Origin: Gammaproteobacteria bacterium | GTDB lineage: Bacteria; Pseudomonadota; Gammaproteobacteria; Steroidobacterales; Rariloculaceae | DNA: 62,884 bases | Reading direction: 5' to 3' | Assembly: GCA_022820625.1 (NCBI GenBank) | Contig: JAJEFE010000069.1 | Coordinates: 1 to 62,884, forward strand | Part shown: positions 8,640-17,629 of the stretch, piece by piece | Position numbering within the stretch: position 1 is the first letter of the stretch | Layout of the letters: every line of letters starts with the position of its first letter | Translations under genes and position numbers: made by a program | Notes under the pieces: model-generated | Seen by the model: only the letters and a program-made list of their open reading frames with translations | The model's database searches: none | Told to the model about the DNA's origin: nothing

Positions 8640-9988
8640 TCGGGCTCTCCGGTCGTGGTATCGGGTTCGGGTTCGGGCAGCGTCTCCTTGACCTCGTAGA
8701 TGGACACGCTGGGGAAGATCTTCACGAAGATCAGGAACAGCGTGATGAACATGGCCACCGAGCCCACGATGATCGAAAGCTCGACCAGGCTCGGTACGTA
8801 GAGCCCCCAGGCGTCGGGAAGGTACTGCCGCGACAGCGACGTGCCGACGATCAGGAAGCGCTCGGTGTACATGCCGATGTTGATCAGGATGGACAGGATC
8901 AGCATCGGGACGAACGACGTTCTGAACCGCTTGGAAATCATCAGCAGCGGCGCCACGGCGCAGAACAGGATCATCTCCCAGTACAGCGGCGCGTAGTAGC
9001 CGAACAATCGATACCGCAGTGCTTCTATCTCGCCGGAAGTTCCGCCGTACCAGCCGGTGAACAGCTCCACGATGTTGATATAAGTCCAGATGAGCGACAG
9101 GACCAAGAGCAGTTTCCCGAGATTATCGAAATGAACTTTAGTAATATACTGCTCAAAGTTCATGTATTTTCTTAAGAAATACATCACCGTCACGATCCCG
9201 GCCGTGCCCGAGTAGATGGCGCCCACGACGAAGTACGGTGCGAAGATGGTCTGGTGAAGCGCCGGCACGATGGAGAGCGCGAAATCCCAGGACACGATGC
9301 TGTGCACCGAGACCGCCAGCGGGATGATCAGTACCGCCAGGAAGGTGTAGGCCCAGCGCAGCCGGTGCCATTCCAGGTCTGTGCCGCGCCAGCCCAGCGA
9401 CAGCACAACGTACATGTGATGCCGCCAGCCCGTGGTCCGGTCCCTGACCGCGGCAAAATCCGGGATGGAACCCATGTAAATGAAGATCGTGCTGCCGGTG
9501 AGATACGTGGTGATCGCCATCACGTCGAACATGAGCGGCGAGCGGAAGTTGGGCCACATCTCCATCTGGTTGGGATACGGCACGGCCCAGTGAATGAACC
9601 ATGGCCTGCCAACGTGCACCATGACCATCATGGCCGCCACGCACAGCGAGAACAGCGTCATGGCCTCCGCGCTTCGGTACATGGCCTTGCGCCACTCGCT
9701 GTTGGTGATGTGCAGCACGCAGGAGAGCAGCGTGCCCGAGTGGCTCAGGCCGATCCAAAAGATGAAACTGGCAAGGTATGTGCCCCACACCGACGGATGG
9801 TTGACCCCCGCCGCGCCGATTCCGTAGTAAAGCTGGTAGAACCACGGGAAGAAGAAACAGGTCAACATCACGCCGATCGAGCACGCCAGGGTGATGTAGT
9901 ACTTCGATCCGGTTTCCACCAGCGAGCGCACCACGTCCCGGTTGACGTCGGCGTAGGTCAGTTCCTGTGGCCTTGCGTCAGACGGCAT
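8621..9988 (-). CDS. actC: alternative complex III subunit ActC (NrfD/PsrC family)
   Basis: 455 aa membrane protein with about ten transmembrane stretches, the quinol-binding core of ACIII. Characteristic segments include SFIFWIGLSHSGTLLSCVL, WLNRT-free loops after HVGRPWF, and RRTRTT-like basic loops such as RDRTTGWRHHMY. The overlap with actB2 (11 nt) and actD (19 nt) marks one coupled transcript. The C-terminus is charged and Pro/Glu-rich. The exact number of helices was not computed. Confidence 0.9.
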   Translation of the reverse strand: MPSDARPQELTYADVNRDVVRSLVETGSKYYITLACSIGVMLTCFFFPWFYQLYYGIGAAGVNHPSVWGTYLASFIFWIGLSHSGTLLSCVLHITNSEWRKAMYRSAEAMTLFSLCVAAMMVMVHVGRPWFIHWAVPYPNQMEMWPNFRSPLMFDVMAITTYLTGSTIFIYMGSIPDFAAVRDRTTGWRHHMYVVLSLGWRGTDLEWHRLRWAYTFLAVLIIPLAVSVHSIVSWDFALSIVPALHQTIFAPYFVVGAIYSGTAGIVTVMYFLRKYMNFEQYITKVHFDNLGKLLLVLSLIWTYINIVELFTGWYGGTSGEIEALRYRLFGYYAPLYWEMILFCAVAPLLMISKRFRTSFVPMLILSILINIGMYTERFLIVGTSLSRQYLPDAWGLYVPSLVELSIIVGSVAMFITLFLIFVKIFPSVSIYEVKETLPEPEPDTTTGEPEWQPTH

Positions 9989-10742
9989 CGGTTTCGACCT
10001 TCCTGAGGTAGACGACGGATGGTGCGGTATTGAGTTCTTCCAATACGTGGTAGGCCCGTTCGTCGTTCATGGTCTGGGAGACGCGGCTATCGGGGTCGTT
10101 CTGATCTCCGAATACCAACGCCTCGGTTGGGCACGTCTGCACGCAAGCCGGCTGCACGTCGCCGTCCTGCACGCGCCTGCCCTCGTCCTTGGCGACATCC
10201 TTGGCCTGGCGAATGCGCTGGATGCAGAACGAGCACTTCTCCATGACGCCCTTTTCCCGTACGGATACGTCGGGATTGAGTTGCTGCTCCAGGGGCGCGT
10301 CCCAGTGGTGATTGTTGTAATTGAAGTAACGCACCTCGTAGGGGCAGTAAACGGCACAGGAGCGGGTACCGATGCAGCGGTTGTAGACCTGCGCATTGAG
10401 GCCGTCCTGGTTGTGATAGGTCGCGCTGACCGGGCAGACCGTTTCGCACGGCGCCGCATCGCAGTGCTGGCACAACATCGGTATGAAGCGCAGCTTCACG
10501 TCGGGAAACTCGCCTTCCCAGTACTTCTCGATGCGGATCCACTGCATTTCGCGGCCGCGGGCGATCGCGTCCTCGCCCACGATGGGAATATTGTTCTCTG
10601 CCTGGCAGGCGGTGATGCAGGCGCCGCAACCGGTGCAACGGTCCAGATCCACCGACATGGTCCAGTGGTAGTCGAACCCATCGTAGTAGCCGGGTTCCCG
10701 GTACTCCCGCCAACTGGCCAGAAAGTCGTCGATGAAGCTCAT
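9978..10742 (-). CDS. actB2: alternative complex III iron-sulfur subunit ActB2
   Basis: 254 aa ferredoxin-like protein with four Cys clusters: CTGCGACITAC, CQHCDAAPCETVC, CIGTRSCAVYC and CSFCIQRI paired with CVQTC. This is the arrangement of the iron-sulfur half of ActB (related to PsrB/NrfC) that wires quinol oxidation to the haems. In many ACIII operons this domain is fused to the molybdopterin-like domain; here it is a separate gene overlapping actB1 by 4 nt. No signal peptide is visible, so it is probably exported as a passenger on the Tat-targeted ActB1. Confidence 0.9.
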   Translation of the reverse strand: MSFIDDFLASWREYREPGYYDGFDYHWTMSVDLDRCTGCGACITACQAENNIPIVGEDAIARGREMQWIRIEKYWEGEFPDVKLRFIPMLCQHCDAAPCETVCPVSATYHNQDGLNAQVYNRCIGTRSCAVYCPYEVRYFNYNNHHWDAPLEQQLNPDVSVREKGVMEKCSFCIQRIRQAKDVAKDEGRRVQDGDVQPACVQTCPTEALVFGDQNDPDSRVSQTMNDERAYHVLEELNTAPSVVYLRKVETDAV

Positions 10743-13222
10743 GCCGGTTCCACCGTGATTGGAATGCTGCGCAGTTTGGTGCTTGCGTGCTCTTCTGCTT
10801 CACCCGTAGCCGTCGTCTGGATGATTCCCCGGCCGAGATCCCTGGACAGGCCGCTGGTGCGCACCAGGTTGGCGCGGCGGCCGGTCGGGTTGAGCCTGAC
10901 ACGGGTCGCGTTCCAGGCCAGGCTGCCCGTCTCGGGCTCCACCTGTGGAGCCAAGATTTCGATGGGATTCGCGCCGCGCCCGCTGGCGTAGCGGCCGAAT
11001 TCGCTGTGCCCCTGGCCTACGGGCATCGCCACCACGTTGGGCATGATGGCGGGGAACGTCAGCACCGGTACGGAGATCGTGCCTTGCGGCGATTCGACGT
11101 CGACCAGGTCTCCGTCCCGCAGACCCAGTTCCCGAGCGGTCTCCGGGTTGATCTCGAGCCAGGAGCCGTACACGACGCTGGTCAGGGGATCGGGCAATTC
11201 CTGCATCCAAGGGAGGTTGGCTCCGCTACCGTCGTGCATGTTCAGGGACAAATACGGCTGCAGAATGAAAGGATAGGTTTCGCTCGATCCGGCGAATTCC
11301 GGTGCGTCCACACCGATCGCGTCGATCACGCTTGCATCCACAGTGACCGGCCCCTGCTCGGCGCGGGTATTCTCTCCCCACACGCCGGCCCTCAGGAGCG
11401 AATTCCAGAATTCGTCGAAGGCGTCCGGCATCCAGCCCGCCGGATCCGGGTTTGTCGCCACGGCGCCTTCCGCCGGCGCAACCTGGGCAACGGCAGCTTC
11501 GGCATTCGCAGGGGCATCGGCTGCAGCGTCGTCTTCGGGGGCTGCCTGTGCAACCACTTCCGCTGCCGCCTCCACCGTCTCGGCCGCAATTGCCTCCTGC
11601 GCTTGGGCCGTGCCCTCCTCAGTCGGGGCGTCACGCTCGAAAATCGCCCGCCACTGCTCCCGCAGATACTCTTCCGTGGTGGCTGCTGTCAGTGCTCCGT
11701 CGGGATTGACTGCTGCGGCAACCGCCAGCAGCGTGTCGCCCGTGTCGCGAGTGTCGTAGAGCGGCGATACCACCGGCTGGGATATGGCCCCGGCCCGGAA
11801 ACCCACACCCGGTTCCGGAAAATCGTCACCCCAGGCCTCGAGATACGTGTGGCTCGGGAGGATGAGGTCGGCCATGGCCGTGGTTTCGTCCATGAAACTC
11901 GACAGGCTGACGATGAGCGGGATCCGGGCCAGTGCTTCCCCGATGCCCGCAGCGGCCGGCATGGTGAAGACCGGGTTGGCCTGATTGACGATCAGTACCT
12001 GAATCCGGCCTTCCCGGGCGTCCTCGGCCAATTCGAGCATCGACCGGTAGCTGGCATGCCGGGCGGCCGCGCCCTGCCCTGCCACGGGTTCCGGATTGAA
12101 AATCAATCCGCCCTCGATACCGAGATTTCCTGCCAGGTAGTTAAGCGCGGTAATGGCCGTCAGCGCATCGACACCGTTGCTGTGTCGACCGGCGCCATCG
12201 CCCCCGATGGCCAGGCTCGGCCCGGTCCCGGCAAATGTGTCGGCCACCCGCGCAATGGTCTCCGCAGCCACGCCGGTCTGTTCTGCGACCGCATCGGCGG
12301 AATAAGGCTCAAGCGCCGCCGCCCAGGCGTCGGCGTCGTCGCCCTGGTAGCCGCCCTGGCTGACAATCCGGTTTGCCATCGCCAGCGCGATAATGCCTTC
12401 GGTGCCCGGAATGGCGGCGATCCACTCATCCGCTGCGGCGCCGCTCAGGGTCATGCGCGGTTCGATCTGCACGAAGCGCCCACGGTGATGGTCGCGGCCC
12501 TGCCGGCTTCGCCCGAACCCCAGACCATGGTGCACCGGCGACAGCCAGCTGCCCAGGTAGTCGGCGCCGAAGGATACGAGGTAGTCCGTGTTGCCGAGAT
12601 CGAAATAGGGAAGCTCGGAAGTTCCGAACAGGCGATTCATCGCCGCCAGCAGCGGATGCGGGTGGTCGTAGTCGTAGTAGACCAACCGGTCGGAGCCGAT
12701 ATTCGCCATGAACTGCTCGAACAGCCCGTGCATGTGGCCCCGCTGCCCTTCGCTGAGAAGGCATACGGCGCCGCCCTGGCCGCTGGAACGCAGTTCGCCC
12801 AGACGTCCGGAAATTTGGGACAGGCCTTCGGTCCAGGTCAGCGGCAGCCAGTCACCGGACCCGCGCTCGCCTGTCTGCTGCAGCGGTGTGGTGACGCGAT
12901 CGGGGTTGTAGAGCACTTGCAACCCGGCCTGCCCCCTGGCGCAGAGGCGGCCCTGGCTGACCGGGTGGCTGGGATTGCCCTCGATCTTCTTGGCCCGGCC
13001 CTCGCGGGTGCGCACGGTGATACCGCATCCCGCCGAGCACATGGAACATACCGTGTTGTACCAGGTGGCGATGCCCGGACTGAAATCCTCAGGTGGAACC
13101 GGATAGGGAACGAGGTTCTCCACCGGGTGCTTGATCGCTTCGCGCAGCATGAATCCGGCGCCGGTGCCCACGCCGCCCGCGCCCACCAGTTTCAGAAAGT
13201 CTCTGCGGTCAATGCTGGCCAT
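10739..13222 (-). CDS. actB1: alternative complex III molybdopterin-oxidoreductase-like subunit ActB1
   Basis: 827 aa. It begins with a Tat-type signal (DRRDFLKLVGAGG). A four-cysteine motif, Cys59-x2-Cys62-x3-Cys66 ... Cys94, follows in the context typical of the 4Fe-4S domain of bis-MGD enzymes (RLCARGQAG). The next blocks resemble ActB of ACIII (YLVSFGADYLGSWLSP) and the dinucleotide-binding half (FVQIEPRMTLSG, IPGTEGIIALAMA). No Cys, Ser or Sec ligand for Mo is obvious. Residues about 529-592 form an Ala/Glu-rich low-complexity insert (DNA about 11446-11636) absent from the normal fold. The C-terminal domain (GDLVDVESPQGTISVPV) is the usual molydopterin-dinucleotide-binding barrel. It is the second act gene, 21 nt after actA. 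Confidence 0.88.
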   Translation of the reverse strand: MASIDRRDFLKLVGAGGVGTGAGFMLREAIKHPVENLVPYPVPPEDFSPGIATWYNTVCSMCSAGCGITVRTREGRAKKIEGNPSHPVSQGRLCARGQAGLQVLYNPDRVTTPLQQTGERGSGDWLPLTWTEGLSQISGRLGELRSSGQGGAVCLLSEGQRGHMHGLFEQFMANIGSDRLVYYDYDHPHPLLAAMNRLFGTSELPYFDLGNTDYLVSFGADYLGSWLSPVHHGLGFGRSRQGRDHHRGRFVQIEPRMTLSGAAADEWIAAIPGTEGIIALAMANRIVSQGGYQGDDADAWAAALEPYSADAVAEQTGVAAETIARVADTFAGTGPSLAIGGDGAGRHSNGVDALTAITALNYLAGNLGIEGGLIFNPEPVAGQGAAARHASYRSMLELAEDAREGRIQVLIVNQANPVFTMPAAAGIGEALARIPLIVSLSSFMDETTAMADLILPSHTYLEAWGDDFPEPGVGFRAGAISQPVVSPLYDTRDTGDTLLAVAAAVNPDGALTAATTEEYLREQWRAIFERDAPTEEGTAQAQEAIAAETVEAAAEVVAQAAPEDDAAADAPANAEAAVAQVAPAEGAVATNPDPAGWMPDAFDEFWNSLLRAGVWGENTRAEQGPVTVDASVIDAIGVDAPEFAGSSETYPFILQPYLSLNMHDGSGANLPWMQELPDPLTSVVYGSWLEINPETARELGLRDGDLVDVESPQGTISVPVLTFPAIMPNVVAMPVGQGHSEFGRYASGRGANPIEILAPQVEPETGSLAWNATRVRLNPTGRRANLVRTSGLSRDLGRGIIQTTATGEAEEHASTKLRSIPITVEPA

Positions 13223-13243
13223 CCGGATACCCTTGTCCCCGAT

Positions 13244-13783
13244 TCACTTGTGGCAGGTCAGGCAATCGAGCCCGAACTCGACCTGGTGGTCCTTGTGACA
13301 CGTCAGGCACAGACCCATTTCCACCGGCGCCTGCCTTGAAACCACGTCCATGGTTTCCACGGGGCCATGACACTCCTGGCACTCCAGCCCCGCAGCCACG
13401 TGACGGTTGTGCGGGAAGTGGACGAAATCGGGGAGGTCGTGAACCTTCACCCACGGAATCGGCTCCTGGTTCTCCCAGTACTCCATGACCAGCCTGATCT
13501 GCGGGCGATCCGGCACCACGAGTTGATGGCAGCCGACGCACTTGTTGACGGACGGCACGCCTGCGGAGGCCGACTTTCGAGCGTTCGAATGGCAGTAGAG
13601 GCAGTCGATCTGGTAGAGCCCGGCGTGGATCTGGTGGCTGAAATTGATCGGCTGCACCGGTTCGGTGCCCGGCACGTACGTCCTGTTGAGCCAATAGCCG
13701 AACAGCAGGCCCACGAATGCGGTCCCGACAATCATGGCCGTCGGCCGGAGCAGTTTCAGTGTGGGTACGAGTGAAACGCCCAT
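13244..13783 (-). CDS. actA: alternative complex III pentahaem cytochrome c ActA
   Basis: 179 aa. One N-terminal transmembrane anchor (about residues 14-32) is followed by five CXXCH haem sites at 61-65, 82-86, 135-139, 159-163 and 174-178, the last ending the protein. This matches the pentahaem, membrane-anchored ActA of ACIII, which collects electrons from the iron-sulfur subunit. The start codon follows the stop of the GldC-like gene with no spacing, so it is the second gene of the transcript. Confidence 0.9.
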   Translation of the reverse strand: MGVSLVPTLKLLRPTAMIVGTAFVGLLFGYWLNRTYVPGTEPVQPINFSHQIHAGLYQIDCLYCHSNARKSASAGVPSVNKCVGCHQLVVPDRPQIRLVMEYWENQEPIPWVKVHDLPDFVHFPHNRHVAAGLECQECHGPVETMDVVSRQAPVEMGLCLTCHKDHQVEFGLDCLTCHK

Positions 13784-14188
13784 CTATCCGTCGCTCCGTT
13801 GCTCGGCCATTGCAACCAGGTCCACCAGTTTCCTTTGGCGTCCGTTGGCAGCGCCGTTGCCGACCAGGCCGACAGAGCCGCCGAAACGCTCACCGAATTC
13901 GTGGATGAGCTTCGCCAGTTCACTATTGCGCGTAGCACGTTGATAGGTCTCGGCCATCTGATGAAATGCCTGGTAGAAGAAAAGGTTCATGTCGTCGACG
14001 GTGGTGTCCCTGGACCACAGGTCGATGGCCGCCATGGTTCGGCGGTCGGCGTCCCACAACGACAACATCATCGACTGGCATGGCGTCGGACCGGCCGACT
14101 TCGCCTCCGAAGCCTCCCAGGCGATCGCCGTTGGAACATTGTCCTGATCGAGATCGACGGTCAGCTTGATTTCCGCGGTTCTTGACAT
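13784..14188 (-). CDS. GldC-like protein leading the ACIII operon
   Basis: 134 aa, soluble, no signal peptide. It resembles the gliding-motility-associated GldC family of Bacteroidetes: AEIKLTVDLDQDNVP at the start, CQSMMLSLWDADRRTM, DLWSRDTTVDDMNLFFYQ and a C-terminal helical part. The family has no established biochemical activity. No other gld or type IX secretion gene lies in the window. Its stop abuts the actA start with zero intergenic bases, which points to a role tied to ACIII (assembly, stability or regulation) rather than motility; this is inference. ATG 14188 is preferred over an in-frame TTG at 14191. Confidence 0.8.
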   Translation of the reverse strand: MSRTAEIKLTVDLDQDNVPTAIAWEASEAKSAGPTPCQSMMLSLWDADRRTMAAIDLWSRDTTVDDMNLFFYQAFHQMAETYQRATRNSELAKLIHEFGERFGGSVGLVGNGAANGRQRKLVDLVAMAEQRSDG

Positions 14189-14241
14189 CAATCCATGCTC
14201 TTGTTTCGATGGAGCCCCTCTCCTATCGGAGACGTCCCGAC

Positions 14242-14439
14242 ATGCTCGACGTTCTAATCATCGCCGTGATGATCGGCATCATGGTCAGTCTCGGCGGCGG
14301 GCTGTACTTCCTGGTACGCGACCGCGGCGCAACCCAGCGCACCGTCCAGTCGCTCAGCGTTCGCGTTGCGCTGGCCATTGCGCTGCTCGCACTGCTGGCA
14401 TACGGATTCGTTACTCGATTCATTCTTCCGGCCGCCTAG
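14242..14439 (+). CDS. DUF2909-type twin-transmembrane protein
   Basis: 65 aa with two hydrophobic helices (about residues 4-21 and 44-61) joined by a short basic loop (VRDRGATQRTVQ). DUF2909 proteins are small inner-membrane proteins usually found beside cytochrome oxidase genes, of unknown function. The ATG at 14242 has a GGAG about 10 nt upstream. It is on the opposite strand to both flanking operons: it diverges from the GldC-like gene and converges on coxC, sharing the CTAG at 14436-14439 as part of both stop codons. Confidence 0.78.
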   Translation: MLDVLIIAVMIGIMVSLGGGLYFLVRDRGATQRTVQSLSVRVALAIALLALLAYGFVTRFILPAA

Positions 14440-15341
14440 AACCAGTAAACGAAGGTAAACAGGAACAGCCAGACCACGTCGACGAAGTGCCAGTACCAAC
14501 TGGCCGCTTCGAAGGCGAAGTGGTTTTCCGGCGTGAAATGCCCGCGGAGAATCCGGATAAGCATGACTGCCAGCATCGTCGCGCCCAACGTTACGTGGGC
14601 GCCGTGGAATCCGGTCAGCATGAAGAAGGTGGAGCCGTAAATTCCCGCTGACAGGTTCAGGCCGAGGTCGTTGTAAGCGTGGACGTACTCCACGCCCTGC
14701 AAAATCAGGAAGATGATGCCCAGGGCCACCGTCAACGCCAACCAGGCTTGCAGGGCGCCGCGCTGATTCTTCTTCAGCGCCCAGTGGGCGAAGGTCACGG
14801 TGACGCTGCTGGTGACAAGGATGACGGTATTGATGAAGGGCAGCCCCCATGCCGCCATAGCCTCGGTGGCGGTACCCCCGGGCGTCATGAAGAGCGGCCA
14901 CGTTTCGGCGAAATCCGGCCACAGGAAGAGGTGCGTCTCCAGCTTGTGGCCGGCGCCCGCAAGCCACGGTACCGAGATGAGGCGGGCATAGAACAGCGCC
15001 CCGAAGAACGCCGCGAAGAACATAACCTCCGAAAGGATGAACCACATCATGGCCTGGCGGTACGACTGGTCCAGCAGGCCGCTGACCATCCCCTGAAGCG
15101 ACTCCTTGATGACCGCCCCGAACCAGCCGATCATCATGAAGGCGATGGCGGCGAGACCGATATAGAAGATGATCCCGCCGTAGGTCCCCGTGGCCGTCAA
15201 CACCTTGTCGGTGCTCTGCTGTATGAACGTCGCCGCGCCGAAGGCGGTGATGAACAGCGCGATCGAACCGACGATGGGCCAGACGCTGCTATGAGGCACA
15301 TAGTAGCGTGGAGTGCCGTTTGTGTCGTGCGATTCGCTCAT
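14436..15341 (-). CDS. coxC: cytochrome c oxidase subunit III
   Basis: 301 aa, seven hydrophobic segments, the standard subunit III of haem-copper oxidases. Diagnostic blocks are RQAMMWFILSEVMFFAAFFG, FHGAHVTLGA and ASWYWHFVDVVWLFLF. Subunit III has no redox centre and stabilises subunit I. It overlaps ctaG by 4 nt and closes the coxB-ctaD-ctaG-coxC cluster. The stop shares a CTAG with the convergent DUF2909 gene. Confidence 0.95.
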   Translation of the reverse strand: MSESHDTNGTPRYYVPHSSVWPIVGSIALFITAFGAATFIQQSTDKVLTATGTYGGIIFYIGLAAIAFMMIGWFGAVIKESLQGMVSGLLDQSYRQAMMWFILSEVMFFAAFFGALFYARLISVPWLAGAGHKLETHLFLWPDFAETWPLFMTPGGTATEAMAAWGLPFINTVILVTSSVTVTFAHWALKKNQRGALQAWLALTVALGIIFLILQGVEYVHAYNDLGLNLSAGIYGSTFFMLTGFHGAHVTLGATMLAVMLIRILRGHFTPENHFAFEAASWYWHFVDVVWLFLFTFVYWF

Positions 15342-15976
15342 GGAACGGAGTGCTCCGAGTGGTCCATCGGCATCGTCTCAGTGGTCTGTTCGGCCGCGCC
15401 GGATGTTTCCCGGGCCGCGGACGAAACCGGGTACATCGTGTAGGAGAGGGTCAGCGTGCCGATATCCGACGGCAAATCTTCGCCCACGTAGAAGTACACC
15501 GGCATGTCGATCTCCTCGCTCGCCTCCAGGTGCTGCTGGGTAAAGCAGAAGCATTCGACCTTGTGGAGGTAGCGGGCGGCGTAACCGGGGGTGACGCTTG
15601 GCACCGCCTGGCCGGTAAACAGCTTGTTGGCGAAATTGCGGGCGTAATACTGTGTTTCGGCGACTTCGCCGAGCCGCACGCGCATGCGGCTTTCCGTGGG
15701 CCTGAACTCCCACGGCATGCCCCGGCTCACCTGAGACAGGAACTGGATGGTCACCTCGCGCTCGACCGCATCCTGCGCCGTCTGCGACGCCGGCGCCGAG
15801 ACGGCCATGGGTGCGGCCTCTCCGGACGTTTTTCCGTTGAGGCCGGTGATCTCGCAGAAAATGTTGTAGAGCGGCACCAGGGCAAAGGCGAAGCCGAACA
15901 TGCCCACCGCCGCCACGGCGAGCAGCGTGGTGTGCCTGCGCAAGCGTGCCTGGCGGTCTGTCTGCCGGTCGGTCAC
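15338..15976 (-). CDS. ctaG: cytochrome c oxidase assembly protein CtaG/Cox11
   Basis: 212 aa. One N-terminal transmembrane helix (after a basic RQARLRRHTT stretch) anchors a periplasmic domain carrying the copper-binding CFCF motif in KVECFCFTQQ. CtaG delivers Cu to the CuB site of subunit I. It lies between ctaD and coxC and overlaps coxC by 4 nt. The C-terminal tail (about 25 residues, His/Met/Ser-rich, ending DHSEHSVP) is longer than usual and could be an extra metal-binding region. Confidence 0.93.
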   Translation of the reverse strand: MTDRQTDRQARLRRHTTLLAVAAVGMFGFAFALVPLYNIFCEITGLNGKTSGEAAPMAVSAPASQTAQDAVEREVTIQFLSQVSRGMPWEFRPTESRMRVRLGEVAETQYYARNFANKLFTGQAVPSVTPGYAARYLHKVECFCFTQQHLEASEEIDMPVYFYVGEDLPSDIGTLTLSYTMYPVSSAARETSGAAEQTTETMPMDHSEHSVP

Positions 15977-16035
15977 AATTCCGTCCCCGCAAACACCTCA
16001 ACGAAACGAGCTGTCCTGGCGCCGATTCCCACGTG

Positions 16036-17619
16036 TCAGTCCACCTGCGGCGGCTTGTGGAAGGTATGCAGTGGCGCCGGCGACGGCAGCGTCCATTCGA
16101 GCCCTTCGGCGCTGTCCCACACCTGGCCGGTGGCCTTGCCGCTGCCGCCCCGCACCGCATCCACGACGATGTACAGGAACAGGAACTGGGTCAGTCCGAG
16201 AATGCCGGCTCCGATGCTCGAAACCAGGTTCAGGTCGGCAAACGGCAGCGCGTAGTCGACGATGCGCCGGGGCATGCCGCCGAGCCCGGCGAAGTGCATC
16301 GGGAAGAACGTCAGGTTCAGTCCGAACACGGCCGTCCAGAAGTGGATCTTGCCCAGCCGCTCGTTGTACATGTTGCCGCACCACTTGGGCAGCCAGTAGT
16401 AGATCGCACCCATCATCGCGAAGATCGCGCCCGGGTAGAGCACGTAGTGCAGATGGGCGACCACAAAGAACGTGTCGTGGTACTGGAAGTCCGCCGGCAC
16501 GATGGCCAGCATCAGCCCGGAGAACCCGCCGATGGTGAACATCACCACGAAGCCCACCGCGAACAGCATGGGCGTCTCGAAGGTCATCGCGCCACGCCAC
16601 ATGGTGGCCACCCAGTTGAAGACCTTCACCCCGGTGGGCACCGCGATCAGCATGGTCATGTACATGAAGAACAGTTCGGCCACCAGTGGCATGCCGGTGG
16701 TGAACATGTGGTGGCCCCAGACGATGAACGACAGGAACGCGATGGACGCGGTGGCGTACACCATGGAGTTGTAGCCGAACAGCTTCTTGCGGGCGAAGGT
16801 GGGGATGATCTGCGAGGCGATGCCGAAGCCCGGCAGGATCATGATGTAAACCTCGGGATGCCCGAAGAACCAGAACACGTGCTGGAACATCACCGGGTCG
16901 CCGCCGCCCGCCGCGGAGAAGAAACTGGTGCCGAAGTGCCGGTCGGTGAGCATCATGGTCACCGCGCCCGCCAGCACAGGCATGACCATGATCAGCAGGA
17001 AGGCCGTGATCAGCCATGTCCACACGAACAGCGGCATCTTCATCAGCGTCATGCCGGGCGCGCGCAGGTTGAAAATGGTGACGATGATGTTGATGGCGCC
17101 GAGGATCGACGAGATACCCATCAGGTGCACGCCGAATATCAGGTAGTCGGTGCTCGGCGGGCCGTAGGTGGTGGACAGCGGCGCGTACAGCGTCCAGCCG
17201 AAGTTCGGCGCTCCGCCCTGCATGAAGAGCGAGGACAGGAGCATGAAGAACGCGAAGGGAAGAATCCAGAAGCTGAAGTTGTTGAGCCGCGGAAGCGCCA
17301 TGTCGGGGGCGCCGATCATCAGCGGGATCATCCAGTTGGCAAGCCCCACGAAGGCCGGCATCACCGCGCCGAACACCATGATCAGGCCGTGCAGGGTCAC
17401 CATCTGGTTGTAGAAATCGGCGCCCAGGTACTGCAGCCCCGGTTGCGCCAGTTCCAGGCGGAACACCATGGCCATGGCCCCGCCGGCGATGAACATCAGG
17501 AAACTGAAGCACAGGTAGAGCGTGCCGATTTCCTTGTGATTGGTGGTCAGTATCCAGCGCAGGATCCAGGCGATCAGCGGGTGTCTTGCCGGGGGTATGG
17601 TGTCTGCGTGGGCAATCAT
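16036..17619 (-). CDS. ctaD: cytochrome c oxidase subunit I, A1 type
   Basis: 527 aa, about 12 transmembrane helices; catalytic subunit with low-spin haem, high-spin haem and CuB. HPEVYIMILPGFG contains the His and Glu of the A1-type K/D-channel oxidases and VWGHHMFTTG has the paired CuB histidines; HLHYVLYPG carries haem ligands. The ATG at 17619 is preferred (11 nt after the coxB stop, normal N-terminus); an in-frame start at 17664 would overlap coxB. The acceptor is O2. Confidence 0.96.
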   Translation of the reverse strand: MIAHADTIPPARHPLIAWILRWILTTNHKEIGTLYLCFSFLMFIAGGAMAMVFRLELAQPGLQYLGADFYNQMVTLHGLIMVFGAVMPAFVGLANWMIPLMIGAPDMALPRLNNFSFWILPFAFFMLLSSLFMQGGAPNFGWTLYAPLSTTYGPPSTDYLIFGVHLMGISSILGAINIIVTIFNLRAPGMTLMKMPLFVWTWLITAFLLIMVMPVLAGAVTMMLTDRHFGTSFFSAAGGGDPVMFQHVFWFFGHPEVYIMILPGFGIASQIIPTFARKKLFGYNSMVYATASIAFLSFIVWGHHMFTTGMPLVAELFFMYMTMLIAVPTGVKVFNWVATMWRGAMTFETPMLFAVGFVVMFTIGGFSGLMLAIVPADFQYHDTFFVVAHLHYVLYPGAIFAMMGAIYYWLPKWCGNMYNERLGKIHFWTAVFGLNLTFFPMHFAGLGGMPRRIVDYALPFADLNLVSSIGAGILGLTQFLFLYIVVDAVRGGSGKATGQVWDSAEGLEWTLPSPAPLHTFHKPPQVD

Positions 17620-17629
17620 GGTCGGCAAC

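Noticed and set aside
10787..13339. 850-codon plus-strand frame opposite actB1
   Set aside because: Antisense to the conserved ActB1; Arg/Gly/His-rich and without recognisable motifs.
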